From an uncultured Amphritea sp. (GTDB lineage Bacteria; Pseudomonadota; Gammaproteobacteria; Pseudomonadales; Balneatricaceae): a DNA stretch of 64,000 nucleotides. The position numbers and the translations under genes are program-made. Below, piece by piece: positions 1 to 9,977 of the stretch. The notes beneath the pieces are model-generated. The model was not told the origin of the DNA. It made no database searches and was given only the letters and a program-made list of their open reading frames with translations. Where the stretch lies: NCBI RefSeq assembly GCF_937127095.1, contig NZ_CAKZLP010000060.1, positions 144,788 through 208,787 on the forward strand, read 5' to 3'. Each line of letters begins with the position of its first letter. Position 1 is the first letter of the stretch.

Positions 1-139
1 GTTCGAGACCACTGATCATATTATCGTGGCCGTGCAGGTATGCCATGGGAGAACCTCCCCGGGTGGTTTCTTCAACACTGTTATCAGCATCGGTCAGGTT
101 GTAATGAAATTGCACAACTTTATCTTTGGTAACACTCAT
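1..139 (-). CDS. slyD: FKBP-type peptidyl-prolyl cis-trans isomerase SlyD, N-terminal part
   Basis: The gene starts with ATG at 139 and runs off the left edge, so only the first 46 codons are visible. The peptide begins MSVTKDKVVQFHYNLTDADN and continues to YLHGHDNMISGLE. This matches the start of SlyD-type FKBP isomerases, where the Y-L-H-G-H/I-S-G-L-E block forms the first part of the FKBP active site. These proteins are cytoplasmic prolyl isomerases and chaperones, often with a metal-binding His-rich tail; the tail lies outside the window. The family call is secure. Whether it is SlyD proper or a close FKBP relative depends on the missing C-terminus. Confidence 0.85.
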   Translation of the reverse strand, partial: MSVTKDKVVQFHYNLTDADNSVEETTRGGSPMAYLHGHDNMISGLE

Positions 140-208
140 GGTTATTCCTTAATGTACTTTAGGGCTGCTGTTGAGCCCGCGTAAACGGTTGCCGGCGATT
201 ATACGTCA

Positions 209-691
209 TCAGCGGATAGCCGTAATCTCAAATTCACCCTGGGGCAGTTTAACGAAATCACCCAGATAGCGCCCCATCAGCGCCCGGCCAATCGGTGCTT
301 CCGGAGTAATAACAACCACCGTATAAACGCCATCGTTAATCTGAATACCGCCCCCTGCAGGACCGATGAACAGGTGTTTCACTATGCTGACGCTGTTTTC
401 TTGAATACCTTCAAGGGTAATCAGTGCCCCCAGGCCAGCAGCGGAGTCTCCAGTGAAGTCTCGCAACGGCATAGCACGGTAATCCGCCAGATTAATCTCC
501 AGTGCCTGCACCCGCTTCGATTGCCCATGGGCCAGATAAGAAGCCTCAAGGCCGAGGGTATCATATTGGTTTTCCGCCACACTCTCTTCATGAGTCGCCG
601 CGTCACGGGCCTCTTTTGCCGCGGCTATATTAGTATCGAGATCTGCCTGAAGCCTGCAGATGATCTGTGCTATAAGCTGTTTCTTATCCAT
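209..691 (-). CDS. GreA/GreB family elongation-factor-like protein
   Basis: This 160-residue protein has an N-terminal helical, coiled-coil-like segment (about 1-60, rich in Ala, Glu and Lys) and a C-terminal domain (about 85-160). The C-terminal domain contains APIGRALMGRYLGDFV, the typical SPIGRAL-type signature of the GreA/GreB FKBP-like domain. Gre factors enter the RNA polymerase secondary channel and stimulate cleavage of backtracked transcripts. The coiled coil is at the usual place, but the sequence is divergent from GreA and GreB. It fits the separate GreA/B-like family of marine gammaproteobacteria and pseudomonads, so real transcript-cleavage activity is unproven. It stands alone between slyD and the divergently placed ybiT. 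Confidence 0.8.
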   Translation of the reverse strand: MDKKQLIAQIICRLQADLDTNIAAAKEARDAATHEESVAENQYDTLGLEASYLAHGQSKRVQALEINLADYRAMPLRDFTGDSAAGLGALITLEGIQENSVSIVKHLFIGPAGGGIQINDGVYTVVVITPEAPIGRALMGRYLGDFVKLPQGEFEITAIR

Positions 692-833
692 ATACCCGAC
701 CTGTTGCAGAACAGGTGAAGTATCACCATTAAATTATCAAAAAGAAACACTCTATTCACACACTTTAAGGCTGATCTGTGGGACAATACCGCGCATATTT
801 CCACCTCAACGCTTAGACTGATGGGTTCCTGTT

Positions 834-2429
834 TTGCTGACTACCGCTAATATCACTATGCAGTTTGGCGCCAAGCCACTGTTCGAAAATATCTCTGTTA
901 AATTTGGTGAGGGCAACCGCTACGGCCTGATCGGCGCGAACGGCTGCGGTAAATCCACTCTGATGAAGATTCTGGGTAATGATCTGGAAGCCTCTGCCGG
1001 TAACGTCAGCAAAGACCCCAATGAGCGCATCGGTAAGCTGCGCCAGGATCAGTTTGCCTTTGAGGAGTTCACCGTTATTGACACGGTAATCATGGGCCAT
1101 GCCGAGTTATGGGAGATTAAACAGGAACGTGATCGCATCTACTCCCTGGCCGATATGACCGAAGAGGAAGGGATTAAAGTCGCCGAACTGGAAGTCGAGT
1201 TCGCCGAACTGGATGGCTATACCGCCGAGTCCCGTGCCGGTGAACTGTTGTTGGGGCTGGACATCCCCACAGAACAGCATTTTGGCCCGATGAGTGAGGT
1301 CGCGCCCGGCTGGAAACTGCGGGTATTGCTGGCACAGGCACTGTTTGCCGATCCCGATATTTTGCTGCTGGACGAGCCTACCAACAACCTGGATATCAAC
1401 ACTATCCGTTGGCTTGAAGGTGTTTTGAACGACCGTAACAGCACCATGATCATCATCTCTCACGACCGTCACTTTCTCAACTCGGTCTGCACCCATATGG
1501 CCGATCTGGACTACGGTGAACTGCGGGTTTATCCGGGCAACTATGACGATTATATGATCGCCTCCACCGCCCTGCAGGAACGTCTGCAATCAGACAATGC
1601 GAAGAAGAAAGCCCAGATCGCTGAACTGCGCAGCTTCGTCAGCCGCTTCTCAGCCAACGCATCAAAGGCGAAGCAGGCCACCTCTCGGGCACGTCAGATT
1701 GAGAAGATCGAACTCAACGATATCAAACCCTCCAGCCGTCAAAGCCCCTATATCCGCTTTGACCAGGAGAAGAAGCTGCACCGTCTGGCTCTGGAAGTCG
1801 AAGGCCTGACCAAAGGCTATGGTGGCGAGCCGCTGATTAAAGACCTCGATATGATGGTTGAAGTAGGCGAGCGGATCGCGATTATCGGCCCCAACGGTAT
1901 CGGTAAAACCACCCTGCTGAAAAGCCTGTTTGGTGAACTGGAGCTGGATAGCGGCCTGGTAAAATGGTCTGAAAATAGCAATATCGGTTATTACGCACAG
2001 GATCACGCCCACGACTTCGCAGAAGAGAGCAACCTGTTTGACTGGATGGCCCAGTGGACAAAATCAGGGTCTGATGAACAGGTTATTCGTGCATCGCTCG
2101 GTCGGATGCTATTTTCACAAAATGAGATTAAGAAATCAGTTAAGGTTCTCTCCGGGGGTGAAAAAGGCCGGATGCTGCTGGGTAAACTTATCCTGCAACA
2201 ACCTAACATCCTGCTGATGGATGAACCGACCAACCATATGGATATGGAATCGATAGAAGCCCTCAACCTGGCGCTGGAAAACTTTGACGGCACGCTGATT
2301 TTTGTCAGCCATGACCGTGAGTTTGTATCATCCCTGGCGACCCGCATCATCGACATGAAAGAGGATGGTCTGACCGACTTCCGCGGCGGCTACGAAGAGT
2401 ATCTGAAGAAACAAGGCATTTCCGGCTGA
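834..2429 (+). CDS. ybiT: ABC-F family ATPase YbiT
   Basis: The 531-residue protein is a soluble duplicated ABC ATPase of the ABC-F class, which act on ribosomes rather than as transporters. The first half has Walker [10 protein letters not shown] near residue 34 and Walker [12 protein letters not shown] near residue 180. A charged linker follows, then the second half with [17 protein letters not shown] and [11 protein letters not shown]. Alignment with the E. coli YbiT N-terminus (M-L-x-x-x-N-x-T-M-Q-F-G) places the start at a TTG at 834. An in-frame stop at 819-821 excludes anything upstream, and the ATG at 821 is out of frame and closes at once. A strong terminator follows the gene. Confidence 0.93.
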   Translation: MLTTANITMQFGAKPLFENISVKFGEGNRYGLIGANGCGKSTLMKILGNDLEASAGNVSKDPNERIGKLRQDQFAFEEFTVIDTVIMGHAELWEIKQERDRIYSLADMTEEEGIKVAELEVEFAELDGYTAESRAGELLLGLDIPTEQHFGPMSEVAPGWKLRVLLAQALFADPDILLLDEPTNNLDINTIRWLEGVLNDRNSTMIIISHDRHFLNSVCTHMADLDYGELRVYPGNYDDYMIASTALQERLQSDNAKKKAQIAELRSFVSRFSANASKAKQATSRARQIEKIELNDIKPSSRQSPYIRFDQEKKLHRLALEVEGLTKGYGGEPLIKDLDMMVEVGERIAIIGPNGIGKTTLLKSLFGELELDSGLVKWSENSNIGYYAQDHAHDFAEESNLFDWMAQWTKSGSDEQVIRASLGRMLFSQNEIKKSVKVLSGGEKGRMLLGKLILQQPNILLMDEPTNHMDMESIEALNLALENFDGTLIFVSHDREFVSSLATRIIDMKEDGLTDFRGGYEEYLKKQGISG

Positions 2430-2460
2430 TAACAGCCTGCAACCTTACCCTTCTAAACAA

Positions 2461-2489
2461 AGCCAGCGGTTATACCTGCTGGCTTTTTT
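2461..2489 (+). terminator. Rho-independent terminator of ybiT
   Basis: AGCCAGC at 2461-2467 pairs with GCTGGCT at 2478-2484, with an inner GG/CC pair, and runs into TTTTTTG. It lies 31 bp after the ybiT stop on the same strand, so it is a canonical intrinsic terminator. Confidence 0.9.
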
Positions 2490-2689
2490 GTTTTCGTCTC
2501 CAGCATTAACTAACAGTACAGCCGGACATAAACACTCGCTTCACAACCACTGCTGTAATTTATAAAACTAAGCTACACTGGTAGGGTCAACTGTTTGTAA
2601 ATGCAGGTAGTTTGCACTAACTGTTAATCAGTTCATTTAAAAATGCTGTTATCCTGGGGGGGAGTAGCAGCTATCAGAGGGTATACATC

Positions 2690-3097
2690 ATGATGCTACA
2701 CAACGTTCTCAGACACACCTGGATAGGTCGGATAGTGATCGCAATGCTGTTGATGATGAGTTTTCAGAGTGTCACCGTGAATGCCGCAATGATCTCCACA
2801 GACACCATCATCCAGACAGAAAACCAGCAGTACACTAAAAGCGATCTGCTGCAAAAACTTGAATCCACCGAACTGCAACAGCAACTGGCAGACATGGGCG
2901 TTGATCCGCAGGAACTGCAACAGCGGGTCGCCAGCCTGACCCCGGATGAAATCAGCCAGCTGAATGCCAATCTGGCAGCTCAACCCGCCGGTGAAGGGAT
3001 ACTGGGCCTGGTCGGTTTAGTGTTTGTTATTTTCGTCATCACCGATATGCTCTGCGCAACTGACCTGTTCAGCTTTGTTCACTGTATTAACCGCTAG
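2690..3097 (+). CDS. PA2779-family small membrane protein
   Basis: This 135-residue protein has a hydrophobic signal/anchor segment at about 12-32, a soluble Gln/Glu-rich middle (for example LQQQLADMGVDPQELQQRV), and a second hydrophobic segment near 102-120 (GILGLVGLVFVIFVITDML). This organisation matches the PA2779 family of pseudomonads, whose function is unknown. The gene sits directly before a PA2778-type cysteine peptidase gene, the usual pairing for this family, so the two are probably co-transcribed. The AGAGGG upstream of the first ATG supports the start; a second ATG follows immediately. Confidence 0.75.
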   Translation: MMLHNVLRHTWIGRIVIAMLLMMSFQSVTVNAAMISTDTIIQTENQQYTKSDLLQKLESTELQQQLADMGVDPQELQQRVASLTPDEISQLNANLAAQPAGEGILGLVGLVFVIFVITDMLCATDLFSFVHCINR

Positions 3098-3167
3098 CAG
3101 GATCACTAACCTGACCGGCTTCCGGTGTAACGGTTTGCCTGCACAGCGATTACCCTCAGCAACGCGT

Positions 3168-4166
3168 ATGGCGGTGCTGATGGTTATACTGCTGCTGGTC
3201 ACCGGTTGTAGCAGTAATCAGCGTCTGATCAACACGCTGACCACCGATCCCGCTATTTCCGGTGCCACAGAGATTAGTGACTTAGCCTATTTTCCCCAGC
3301 AGGATGATCAGTGCGGCCCCGCCGCACTGGCCACCATGCTCGACTATAACCACATTGTCACCACCCCCGAACAGCTGCGCCCCTATCTCTATATTCCAGG
3401 CAAAGGCGGAACCCTGGCGATCGAACTGGAAGCCAGCGCCCGGCAATATAATCTGCTTGTCTATCCACTGAAACCTGACCTGAGCGACATATTGCGGGAG
3501 CTGGATGCCGGACACCCGGTACTAGTAATGCAAAACCTCGGCTTCAACTGGTTTCCCCAGTGGCATTTTGCTGTCGCCATCGGCTATGACCTGAGTGCAC
3601 AACAGATCTACCTGCGTTCAGGCCCGGATAAACGTTACCCTGCCGACCTGTCACTTTTCGAGAAAACCTGGTCGAGAGCGGACCATTGGGCCAGAGTGAT
3701 ACTGCCACCCGACCGATTACCCGCCACAGCTACGCTGCAACGTTACATTGAAGCGGCAAATAAGCTGGAACAGCTGGGTATACAGAATGAAGAATTGATG
3801 AGCGCCGCCGCTCAGGCGTACCAGACAGCCTTAGAACAATGGCCTGACAGTTCCGCCGCGCTGATGGGCCTGGGCAACATCCGCTACGCGCAGCAACGCT
3901 ACGACAGTGCTTCAGACTACTTCATTCGCTATATTGAAAAAGACCCTGCCGCTGCGGCAGGGTGGAATAACCTGGCTTACTCATTAATGAAAACAGGCTG
4001 TACACCGGCGGCGATGGAATCAATCAATTGCGCGGTTTCAATCGAGCCGGATCTGCCAATCTATCGGGACAGCCGGAATGAGATAAGCAACTCCATCGCT
4101 GAATCCGTATCAACTAAGCACTGCTCGCTACCCACCTGCATCGTTCCTAAGCAACAAAAAAATTAA
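3168..4166 (+). CDS. PA2778-family C39-like cysteine peptidase lipoprotein with TPR region
   Basis: The predicted protein begins MAVLMVILLLVTGCSSNQ, a lipoprotein signal with lipobox L-V-T-G-C. A C39-like peptidase domain follows, with the catalytic Cys in QCGPAALATML and the catalytic His in WHFAVAIGYD. The C-terminal third contains TPR-like helices (ALMGLGNIRYAQQRYDSASD and the AAAGWNNLAYSLMKTGC region). The open frame extends upstream into the preceding gene, but the lipoprotein start at 3168 is the sensible one. The pairing with the PA2779-type gene 70 bp upstream is conserved in related bacteria. The substrate is unknown; membrane-anchored peptide processing in the envelope is an inference. 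Confidence 0.8.
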   Translation: MAVLMVILLLVTGCSSNQRLINTLTTDPAISGATEISDLAYFPQQDDQCGPAALATMLDYNHIVTTPEQLRPYLYIPGKGGTLAIELEASARQYNLLVYPLKPDLSDILRELDAGHPVLVMQNLGFNWFPQWHFAVAIGYDLSAQQIYLRSGPDKRYPADLSLFEKTWSRADHWARVILPPDRLPATATLQRYIEAANKLEQLGIQNEELMSAAAQAYQTALEQWPDSSAALMGLGNIRYAQQRYDSASDYFIRYIEKDPAAAAGWNNLAYSLMKTGCTPAAMESINCAVSIEPDLPIYRDSRNEISNSIAESVSTKHCSLPTCIVPKQQKN

Positions 4167-4205
4167 TCCTGGGAAAGCGATGTTAGCCTGGAATTATAAG
4201 CGCAG

Positions 4206-4721
4206 TTAGTTGGCTCCCATATTGTTCATGCTAATCAGCAGATCTAGGGTAATCTGTTCGAAACGATAGACCTTGCCACCTTCAGAATCCGCAAACGCTT
4301 CGGCATCGGTCTGTTTGGAAAAGCTGGCAAGTGTTGGCCCCATCGCGCCTTTTTTTTGGTGACCTATCACGAAGAACGCCTGGCGGGCATCGATATAGGT
4401 TTCATCATCCGGATGATCCCAGGGAGTCACCGCCATATCGTGGACAAAGACCTCTTGAATGTTCTGCTGATTTTCAGGATCAACAATAAAAGCAAACAGA
4501 TCCCGGGTAGAACAGAACTGCATATTGCCCCGGCCCCCTTTTGCATACAGCTGTCCCTTAGGGCCGGGAAAGTTGCTGATAATCATACCGCACAGATGGC
4601 ACTCTGCCCCGCTTTCTATCGTGATCGCCTGTCGTACCATCGTTTCCTTTTCATCTTCACCACAACCCGCCAGCATTGCCAGCGACAACAGGATAGTAAA
4701 GAGTTTTAACCAGTGCTTCAT
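4206..4721 (-). CDS. nosL: Nitrous oxide reductase copper-delivery lipoprotein NosL
   Basis: This 171-residue lipoprotein has its lipobox L-A-G-C at Cys20. It contains CHLCGM at 41-46, the Cu(I)-binding motif of NosL, which supplies copper to nitrous oxide reductase in the periplasm together with NosDFY. It is the last gene of the nos operon here. Its ATG shares one base with the nosY stop (TAATG), showing translational coupling. Length and motif are normal for the family. Confidence 0.95.
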   Translation of the reverse strand: MKHWLKLFTILLSLAMLAGCGEDEKETMVRQAITIESGAECHLCGMIISNFPGPKGQLYAKGGRGNMQFCSTRDLFAFIVDPENQQNIQEVFVHDMAVTPWDHPDDETYIDARQAFFVIGHQKKGAMGPTLASFSKQTDAEAFADSEGGKVYRFEQITLDLLISMNNMGAN

Positions 4722-5548
4722 TACAATCCCCGCTTATTAAAGATCGCCATCGCCAGCGAGGCCGGCAGTACCAGCCAGAGCAGTAAACCCACAAACAATG
4801 ACAGGGTTGAAAACTGAGACTGCTGCGCGATTGCCATGAGTCCGGTGAGATTCTGATCGGCAAAATACGTTATATTTACCAACCGGAAGATATCTGTAGG
4901 GTTGAGTAGTAACAGATACGGAAACAATGTTTCATCAACATTGCCCTGGGTCGCAACCAGCATCCCCAGCAACCCCAGATCAAACACCAAAACGAAGATA
5001 AACCAGGTGATCAGAGCGATCCCCGCTGCTTTCGACTTCTCCGAAACCGATGCACTAATCACATAAGCAATGGCGATAAAGATCCACCCCAACAGCATGG
5101 CTGAAAAGATAAATATACTATAAGCACCAAATAACTCTCCCCAGGTGGTCGTGCCGGAGAAAACCCCCATCATAATGGCGGATGAACCAAAACCAATCAG
5201 GGTGGAAAACGCCATTACCGCTCCCTGCCCGACCATTTTCCCCAGCAATAACTGCCAACGTGACAGTGGATAGGTCATCAACAGCAACAGCGTACCATTT
5301 TCATCTTCACCCACCAGCCCGTCATAGGCCAGCATCAGCGCAATCAGTGGAATAATAAACACCGCCAGGCTTGCCAGGCTGACGATAGTGGTCGACAGCG
5401 ATGTAAAACCGACCTTACCCGCTGCGGCGGCACCGAAATACGCCAGGCCAATCGCCAATACCGCAAAGATCACACAGATCGACAGCACCCAGCGGTTTCG
5501 CAAACCATCATGAAACTCTTTATTAGCAACCGTCAGAACCGCATTCAT
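4721..5548 (-). CDS. nosY: Nos ABC transporter permease NosY
   Basis: The 275-residue integral membrane protein has about six hydrophobic segments. Conserved ABC-2 permease features include an EDENGTLLLLMTYPLSRWQ block after TM2. NosY forms the membrane part of NosDFY, which works on CuZ/CuA site maturation of NosZ. Its start overlaps the nosF stop by one base (TAATG), and its stop overlaps nosL in the same way, so nosF-nosY-nosL are tightly coupled. Confidence 0.94.
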   Translation of the reverse strand: MNAVLTVANKEFHDGLRNRWVLSICVIFAVLAIGLAYFGAAAAGKVGFTSLSTTIVSLASLAVFIIPLIALMLAYDGLVGEDENGTLLLLMTYPLSRWQLLLGKMVGQGAVMAFSTLIGFGSSAIMMGVFSGTTTWGELFGAYSIFIFSAMLLGWIFIAIAYVISASVSEKSKAAGIALITWFIFVLVFDLGLLGMLVATQGNVDETLFPYLLLLNPTDIFRLVNITYFADQNLTGLMAIAQQSQFSTLSLFVGLLLWLVLPASLAMAIFNKRGL

Positions 5549-6483
5549 TAGCGAACCTCCTGCGCCGCAGCGACTGTTTCGCCGGCACTGGTTGCAATAA
5601 AATGCGTGTACAGGTCTTCTAAAGAGGGTAGCTGAACATCCAGGTTTTCCAGTCCCGCCAACCCCATTATCTGTTGCATGGCTGCCATCTTCCCCGGAAG
5701 AGGAATATCCAGTTTCAATCCTGTTTCGTTGCGATCTATCAGGGCTGACAGGTTGTCCGGCAACACCATTCCACTCCCTTGCAGATGAAAAATCGCCGGC
5801 AAATCAGCCTGCTGGCGCAGATCATGAATGCTGCCTTCAGCGAGCAAACGTCCCTGCCCAAGAATCAACGCCCGGTCGATATATTTTTCCACCCCCGGTA
5901 ACACATGGGAACAGAGTATGACGGTACAGCCTCGCTGCTTCAGCTCTTCAATACGATGATAAAAATCCTGGGTGGCGATAGGATCCAGCCCCACGGTAGG
6001 TTCATCCAGCAATAACAGTTTTGGTTCACCTAACAGTGCCTGAGCAAGGCCAAGACGCTGCCGCATCCCCTTGGAATAGGTTTTTACCCGACGCATTCCG
6101 GCCTGCGCCAGTCCCACCTGCTCCAGCAAAGCAGGACAGTGTTTCTCCGGGACGCCTTTCAAACGGGCAAAATACTGCAGTACCTCCAGCCCGCTCAGCT
6201 GGTCGTAGAAGCTAACGTTCTCCTGCAAAAAACCCAGTTTACGTCGCAGGTGACGAGCCTCAGGCTGAGTCGGGTCTTCGCCAAATACTCTGACCTCACC
6301 CGCCGTTGCATTGATCAGGCCGAGAATCAGTTTAATCGTCGTCGTCTTACCCGCACCGTTATGACCAAACAACCCCAGCACTTCGCCCTGACGCACCTCC
6401 AGATCAAGTTGCTGAAGCGCATTAACGCCCTGATATTTTTTCTCAACCTGCTGTAATTCAACAATATTATTCGAACTTCTCAT
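5548..6483 (-). CDS. nosF: Nos ABC transporter ATP-binding protein NosF
   Basis: This is a single ABC ATPase of about 311 residues. It has Walker A GHNGAGKTTTIK, signature YSKGMRQRLGLAQALL and Walker B LLLLDEPTVGLD. It powers the NosDFY complex that assists copper-site assembly of NosZ. I chose the ATG at 6483 (MRSSNN), one base after the nosD stop and preceded by a GGGA. A TTG at 6495 would add four residues and overlap nosD. The last 80 residues form the usual C-terminal regulatory extension. Confidence 0.94.
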   Translation of the reverse strand: MRSSNNIVELQQVEKKYQGVNALQQLDLEVRQGEVLGLFGHNGAGKTTTIKLILGLINATAGEVRVFGEDPTQPEARHLRRKLGFLQENVSFYDQLSGLEVLQYFARLKGVPEKHCPALLEQVGLAQAGMRRVKTYSKGMRQRLGLAQALLGEPKLLLLDEPTVGLDPIATQDFYHRIEELKQRGCTVILCSHVLPGVEKYIDRALILGQGRLLAEGSIHDLRQQADLPAIFHLQGSGMVLPDNLSALIDRNETGLKLDIPLPGKMAAMQQIMGLAGLENLDVQLPSLEDLYTHFIATSAGETVAAAQEVR

Positions 6484-6484
6484 A

Positions 6485-7834
6485 TCAATTCCCAACCCAC
6501 TGCGCGCCTGCTGACCCGGGTACCAGACCTGAATCAGTAATAGACTGTGGTACCGCCATTAACGGATGGCTATCCACGACCCCCGGAGATTTCAACACGG
6601 GAAATTGACGCTGTACCCAGCGCAGCGTCTCTACCGCCGGACTGTTCAGCAGCAACTTGGCAGAAGGAAACTTCCACAGCAGCTGATCAACACTGTCATT
6701 TGGCTCATACACCACATCACCAATACCATCACTATCCATATCCCAGCCCAGATAATCACTCCAGAAATTACCCACACCGGCATCGGACCAATCCTGAGTG
6801 CGGGTGGCGACATACTTGACCTGCTCTTTATTGCTGATAAATGCGTTGCCGCTTAGCACATTGTCTTCCGAACCCGCTGTCAGGTGGATCCCCATATCGC
6901 TCTCGGCAAACAGGTTGTCTCTGATCTCGTTAAACAGGGAGTTATAGATAAACAGCGCCTTACCCTCCAGGCCTGCCAGATTGGTTTGCTGCTGCATATG
7001 GGGATTACGACTGTTTTGCACCCCGGTTACCCGGTTATCCCGAATAACGGAATCAGTAATGTAGTTCATTAATATGCCGTAGTTAGAATCATTTTCAGAT
7101 CGGTTACCGACAACGGTCAGGTACTTAGATTGCATCAGCGCATAGCCGGTACGGGTATTCCGGGTGACATTATTCGCTATCCGATTATGGTAGGAGTACA
7201 TGTAGTGCACCCCGTAACGCAGGTCATGAAGATAATTGCCGACCAGTTCATTTTTATTACTGGTATCAATATAAATACCATCCCGGGTATGCCATACCTC
7301 ATTATTCTCAGCTAAGGCACCTGTCACATTGTAAAGGTGGATACCGTTACCCCGATCGGATGATCGCATACTCAGATCGCCTTCAATCTTATTCGCAACA
7401 ATTTTGACGTCCGGGGAGGCATCCACCCAGATACCAAAACCACCACCCTGCAGATAATTATGCTCAATACGTGTATTCGCTGCGGAACGGGAAACAAAAA
7501 TACCGGAATCCAGATCGGTGAGATTGATACCCCAGTTCTGAATTCTTAAATTATGGATATAGGCACCCGCTGAATTAATGTGCAGCGCATGACCTTTATT
7601 CTGTCCATCAAGCACAGCACCCGCTTCACCGGATAGCTCGATGGCGTGCGCAATGACAAAATTGCCTTGATAGACCCCCTCACTCAGTACCACCTGATCT
7701 CCGGACTGAACACTATCCAGTACCGATTGCAGGTTATCTGTCGGGGTAACATTAATGGTTGCAGCCTGAGCAGAAAGCATAGTGCTCATGTACAGCAGAA
7801 GCAGACAACCGAACCGAGCAAACAGCAGACTCAT
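6485..7834 (-). CDS. nosD: Nitrous oxide reductase maturation protein NosD
   Basis: The 449-residue periplasmic protein has a signal peptide (about 1-24, ending AQA). It is followed by many right-handed beta-helix (CASH-type) turns, visible as repeated N-x-V/I and G-I spacing such as ADIENNYL-like and GNYLHDLRYGVHY segments. NosD docks on NosFY and hands over Cu for CuZ site assembly. The C-terminal block GVGNFWSDYLGWDMDSDGIG is typical of NosD. It follows nosZ after a 178-bp gap that holds a hairpin, and precedes nosF by one base. Confidence 0.94.
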   Translation of the reverse strand: MSLLFARFGCLLLLYMSTMLSAQAATINVTPTDNLQSVLDSVQSGDQVVLSEGVYQGNFVIAHAIELSGEAGAVLDGQNKGHALHINSAGAYIHNLRIQNWGINLTDLDSGIFVSRSAANTRIEHNYLQGGGFGIWVDASPDVKIVANKIEGDLSMRSSDRGNGIHLYNVTGALAENNEVWHTRDGIYIDTSNKNELVGNYLHDLRYGVHYMYSYHNRIANNVTRNTRTGYALMQSKYLTVVGNRSENDSNYGILMNYITDSVIRDNRVTGVQNSRNPHMQQQTNLAGLEGKALFIYNSLFNEIRDNLFAESDMGIHLTAGSEDNVLSGNAFISNKEQVKYVATRTQDWSDAGVGNFWSDYLGWDMDSDGIGDVVYEPNDSVDQLLWKFPSAKLLLNSPAVETLRWVQRQFPVLKSPGVVDSHPLMAVPQSITDSGLVPGSAGAQWVGN

Positions 7835-7860
7835 AGAAGCACCCTGGACAAAGAGGAGAC

Positions 7861-7895
7861 CCGGTCCTGGTCAGTATTAAACGTTGCAGGACCGG
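7861..7895 (-). other. Perfect hairpin between nosZ and nosD
   Basis: CCGGTCCTG at 7861-7869 and CAGGACCGG at 7887-7895 form a perfect 9-bp stem with a 17-nt loop. There is no U-run in the direction of transcription. It is therefore more likely an mRNA-stabilising or attenuating structure than a terminator. It lies in the only sizeable gap of the nos operon, after its most highly needed gene, nosZ. Confidence 0.6.
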
Positions 7896-8012
7896 TTTGA
7901 TAAGGTATCACAGCAGTTTATCAATATAAGCTCTGCGGCTTACTTAAGCATACTTTTCCGACAAACTCTGTAATACCCCGTTGCACTCAGCTTTTCAGCC
8001 AAAACCGGATAT

Positions 8013-9923
8013 TTAAGCCGGCTCAACCAGCATACGACCACGCATCTCCATGTGAAGCGCATGGCAGAACCAGTTACAGTAGTACCAATGTACGCCCACC
8101 TGGTCAGCTTTGAAGGTTACAGAAGCCGTCTGCTGAGGACTGATCTCCATCTGGACACCGTGGTTTACCATACAGAAACCGTGGCTTACGTCTTCGATCT
8201 GATCCAGGTTTGTGATAACAACCGTTACCTCATCTCCCTGCTTGACTCTAAACTCATTCAGACCGTAATTAGGCGCAACCGAGGTCATGTAAACCCGCAC
8301 CTTATTACCGTCACGGATCACCTTGCTATCAGTTTCAAGCGTAATACCGTCTTTCTTCGCCATCGCAACAGTCGTGGCGAATGTAGGATCTTTACGATCA
8401 TACAGCTTACGGGTCTTAACCTTAGAACGATGGACCATCATACAATCATGTGGTTCAGCGAACGCAGGACCATCGTGAATCAGCTTCATTTCATCACCGG
8501 AAATGTCGATCAGCTGATCGTTTTCAGGGTGCAGTGGGCCACACTTCAGGAACCGGTCTTTCGAGAACTTCTGCAGAGATACCAGATACTTACCATCCGC
8601 GTCGCGGGTTTCACCCATCGTGGTATGGTTGTGTCCTGGCTGGTAGTGAACATCCAGCTTCTGCAGAATGTAATCTACTTTCTCGCCGTTGTAGAAACGG
8701 ATCGCTTTCTCGACGTCCCATTTACATACCTGACTATCGATAAACAGCGTGGTGAAAGCATGACCGCGCCCATCGAAAGCGGTATGCAGAGGTCCAAGAC
8801 CCAGTTCAACTTCGGCAACGACGGTGTCTCGCGGCTGAATTTTATCGGCAAACAAATCATCAAACTTAGCCAGTTCAAATACCGTTACCGTCGGCGACAG
8901 CTTGCCATTGGCAACCGCATACTTACCGCCAGGCGCGGTATTAATACCGTGCGGGTTCTTAGGTACGGGGACATAACGGGTCAGCTCTGAACCTTTACGC
9001 CCGTCAACGACAGGCACATCAGACCCCGGCAGGGTAATAAACTTACCGGCTTTAATTGCCGCTTCGATACGCTCAATATTGAAGATAACCAGGTGGTCAC
9101 GTTCATTACGCATAGAACCCGGCAGATCAATAGCACCTTCAGAGTTATAGCAGGTAGAAAACGCATACTTACCAGTGTAATCAGCGTCAGTATTATCCAG
9201 GTTACCATCGACAATGACCTGCCACGCCACGTCCATGGACTCCGCATCCAGGCCATTAAACAGCGTATAATAACCTTCGATGTCATCCATATTCAGGCCG
9301 TTGTTAGGGTGCGGCATACGGAATTCGGCGTTAGCAAATATGTATTTGGTATAAGGTACTTTCTGAACCCGCAGACCGTGAATCGCCTGACAATTTGGAA
9401 TAGTCGTAATCTTATCAGTCTTCATGATATCACCGCGGATACGGGCAACACGGGTGTTGGCCTTATCGTTGATGAAAATATACTTACCGTCATAGTGACC
9501 ATCGGTCATAGACATATGCGGATGGTGGCAGTCACCGTTCAACGGCGCATTCTCACCCAGTACTTCCTTACTTTCGTTGGTGATACCCCAACCGGTTGCA
9601 CTATCAACGTTGAAAACCGGGATGCGCATCAGTTCGCGCATGGAAGGCAGGCCTAATACGCGCACCTCGCCCTGATGGCCACCACTCCAGAATCCGTAGT
9701 ATTCATCCAGCTCACCGGGTCCTACCGTGTGTTTGGCATCAGTCGATGCATGCGCTACCGAGGGCATCAGCGCACCACCCATCGTTGCGCCCATTGCAGC
9801 AGCGCCACCAACCAGTGCAGCAGAACCACCCAGGAACAATCGACGGCTTAGTTTCACATGTTCACTTGCGTGTGAGTCTTCAGTATCAATCACAGGAAGG
9901 CTCTTATCCTTAGGATCTATCAT
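8013..9923 (-). CDS. nosZ: TAT-dependent nitrous oxide reductase NosZ
   Basis: NosZ is the periplasmic multicopper enzyme that reduces N2O to N2. A twin-arginine signal (SRRLFLGG near residue 26) marks it as the TAT-exported clade I type. The seven-bladed propeller carries CuZ histidine blocks [46 protein letters not shown] and EPHDCMMV. The C-terminal cupredoxin domain has the CuA motif [12 protein letters not shown] near the end. All expected ligand blocks are intact. I prefer the ATG at 9923, which has GGAG nine bases upstream; an ATG at 9938 would add five residues. It lies between nosR and nosD in the operon. Confidence 0.97.
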   Translation of the reverse strand: MIDPKDKSLPVIDTEDSHASEHVKLSRRLFLGGSAALVGGAAAMGATMGGALMPSVAHASTDAKHTVGPGELDEYYGFWSGGHQGEVRVLGLPSMRELMRIPVFNVDSATGWGITNESKEVLGENAPLNGDCHHPHMSMTDGHYDGKYIFINDKANTRVARIRGDIMKTDKITTIPNCQAIHGLRVQKVPYTKYIFANAEFRMPHPNNGLNMDDIEGYYTLFNGLDAESMDVAWQVIVDGNLDNTDADYTGKYAFSTCYNSEGAIDLPGSMRNERDHLVIFNIERIEAAIKAGKFITLPGSDVPVVDGRKGSELTRYVPVPKNPHGINTAPGGKYAVANGKLSPTVTVFELAKFDDLFADKIQPRDTVVAEVELGLGPLHTAFDGRGHAFTTLFIDSQVCKWDVEKAIRFYNGEKVDYILQKLDVHYQPGHNHTTMGETRDADGKYLVSLQKFSKDRFLKCGPLHPENDQLIDISGDEMKLIHDGPAFAEPHDCMMVHRSKVKTRKLYDRKDPTFATTVAMAKKDGITLETDSKVIRDGNKVRVYMTSVAPNYGLNEFRVKQGDEVTVVITNLDQIEDVSHGFCMVNHGVQMEISPQQTASVTFKADQVGVHWYYCNWFCHALHMEMRGRMLVEPA

Positions 9924-9977
9924 GATGTTGATCTCCATAATAATGACACCCGGTCTTATGACGAGGTGGTCTTTTAT

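Noticed and set aside
821..850. ATG at 821 as ybiT start
   Set aside because: It is out of frame and closes after nine codons.
7897..7910. TTGATAAGGTATCA near nosD as a second FNR box
   Set aside because: The half sites are misaligned by one base relative to TTGAT-N4-ATCAA, so it is not a good box.
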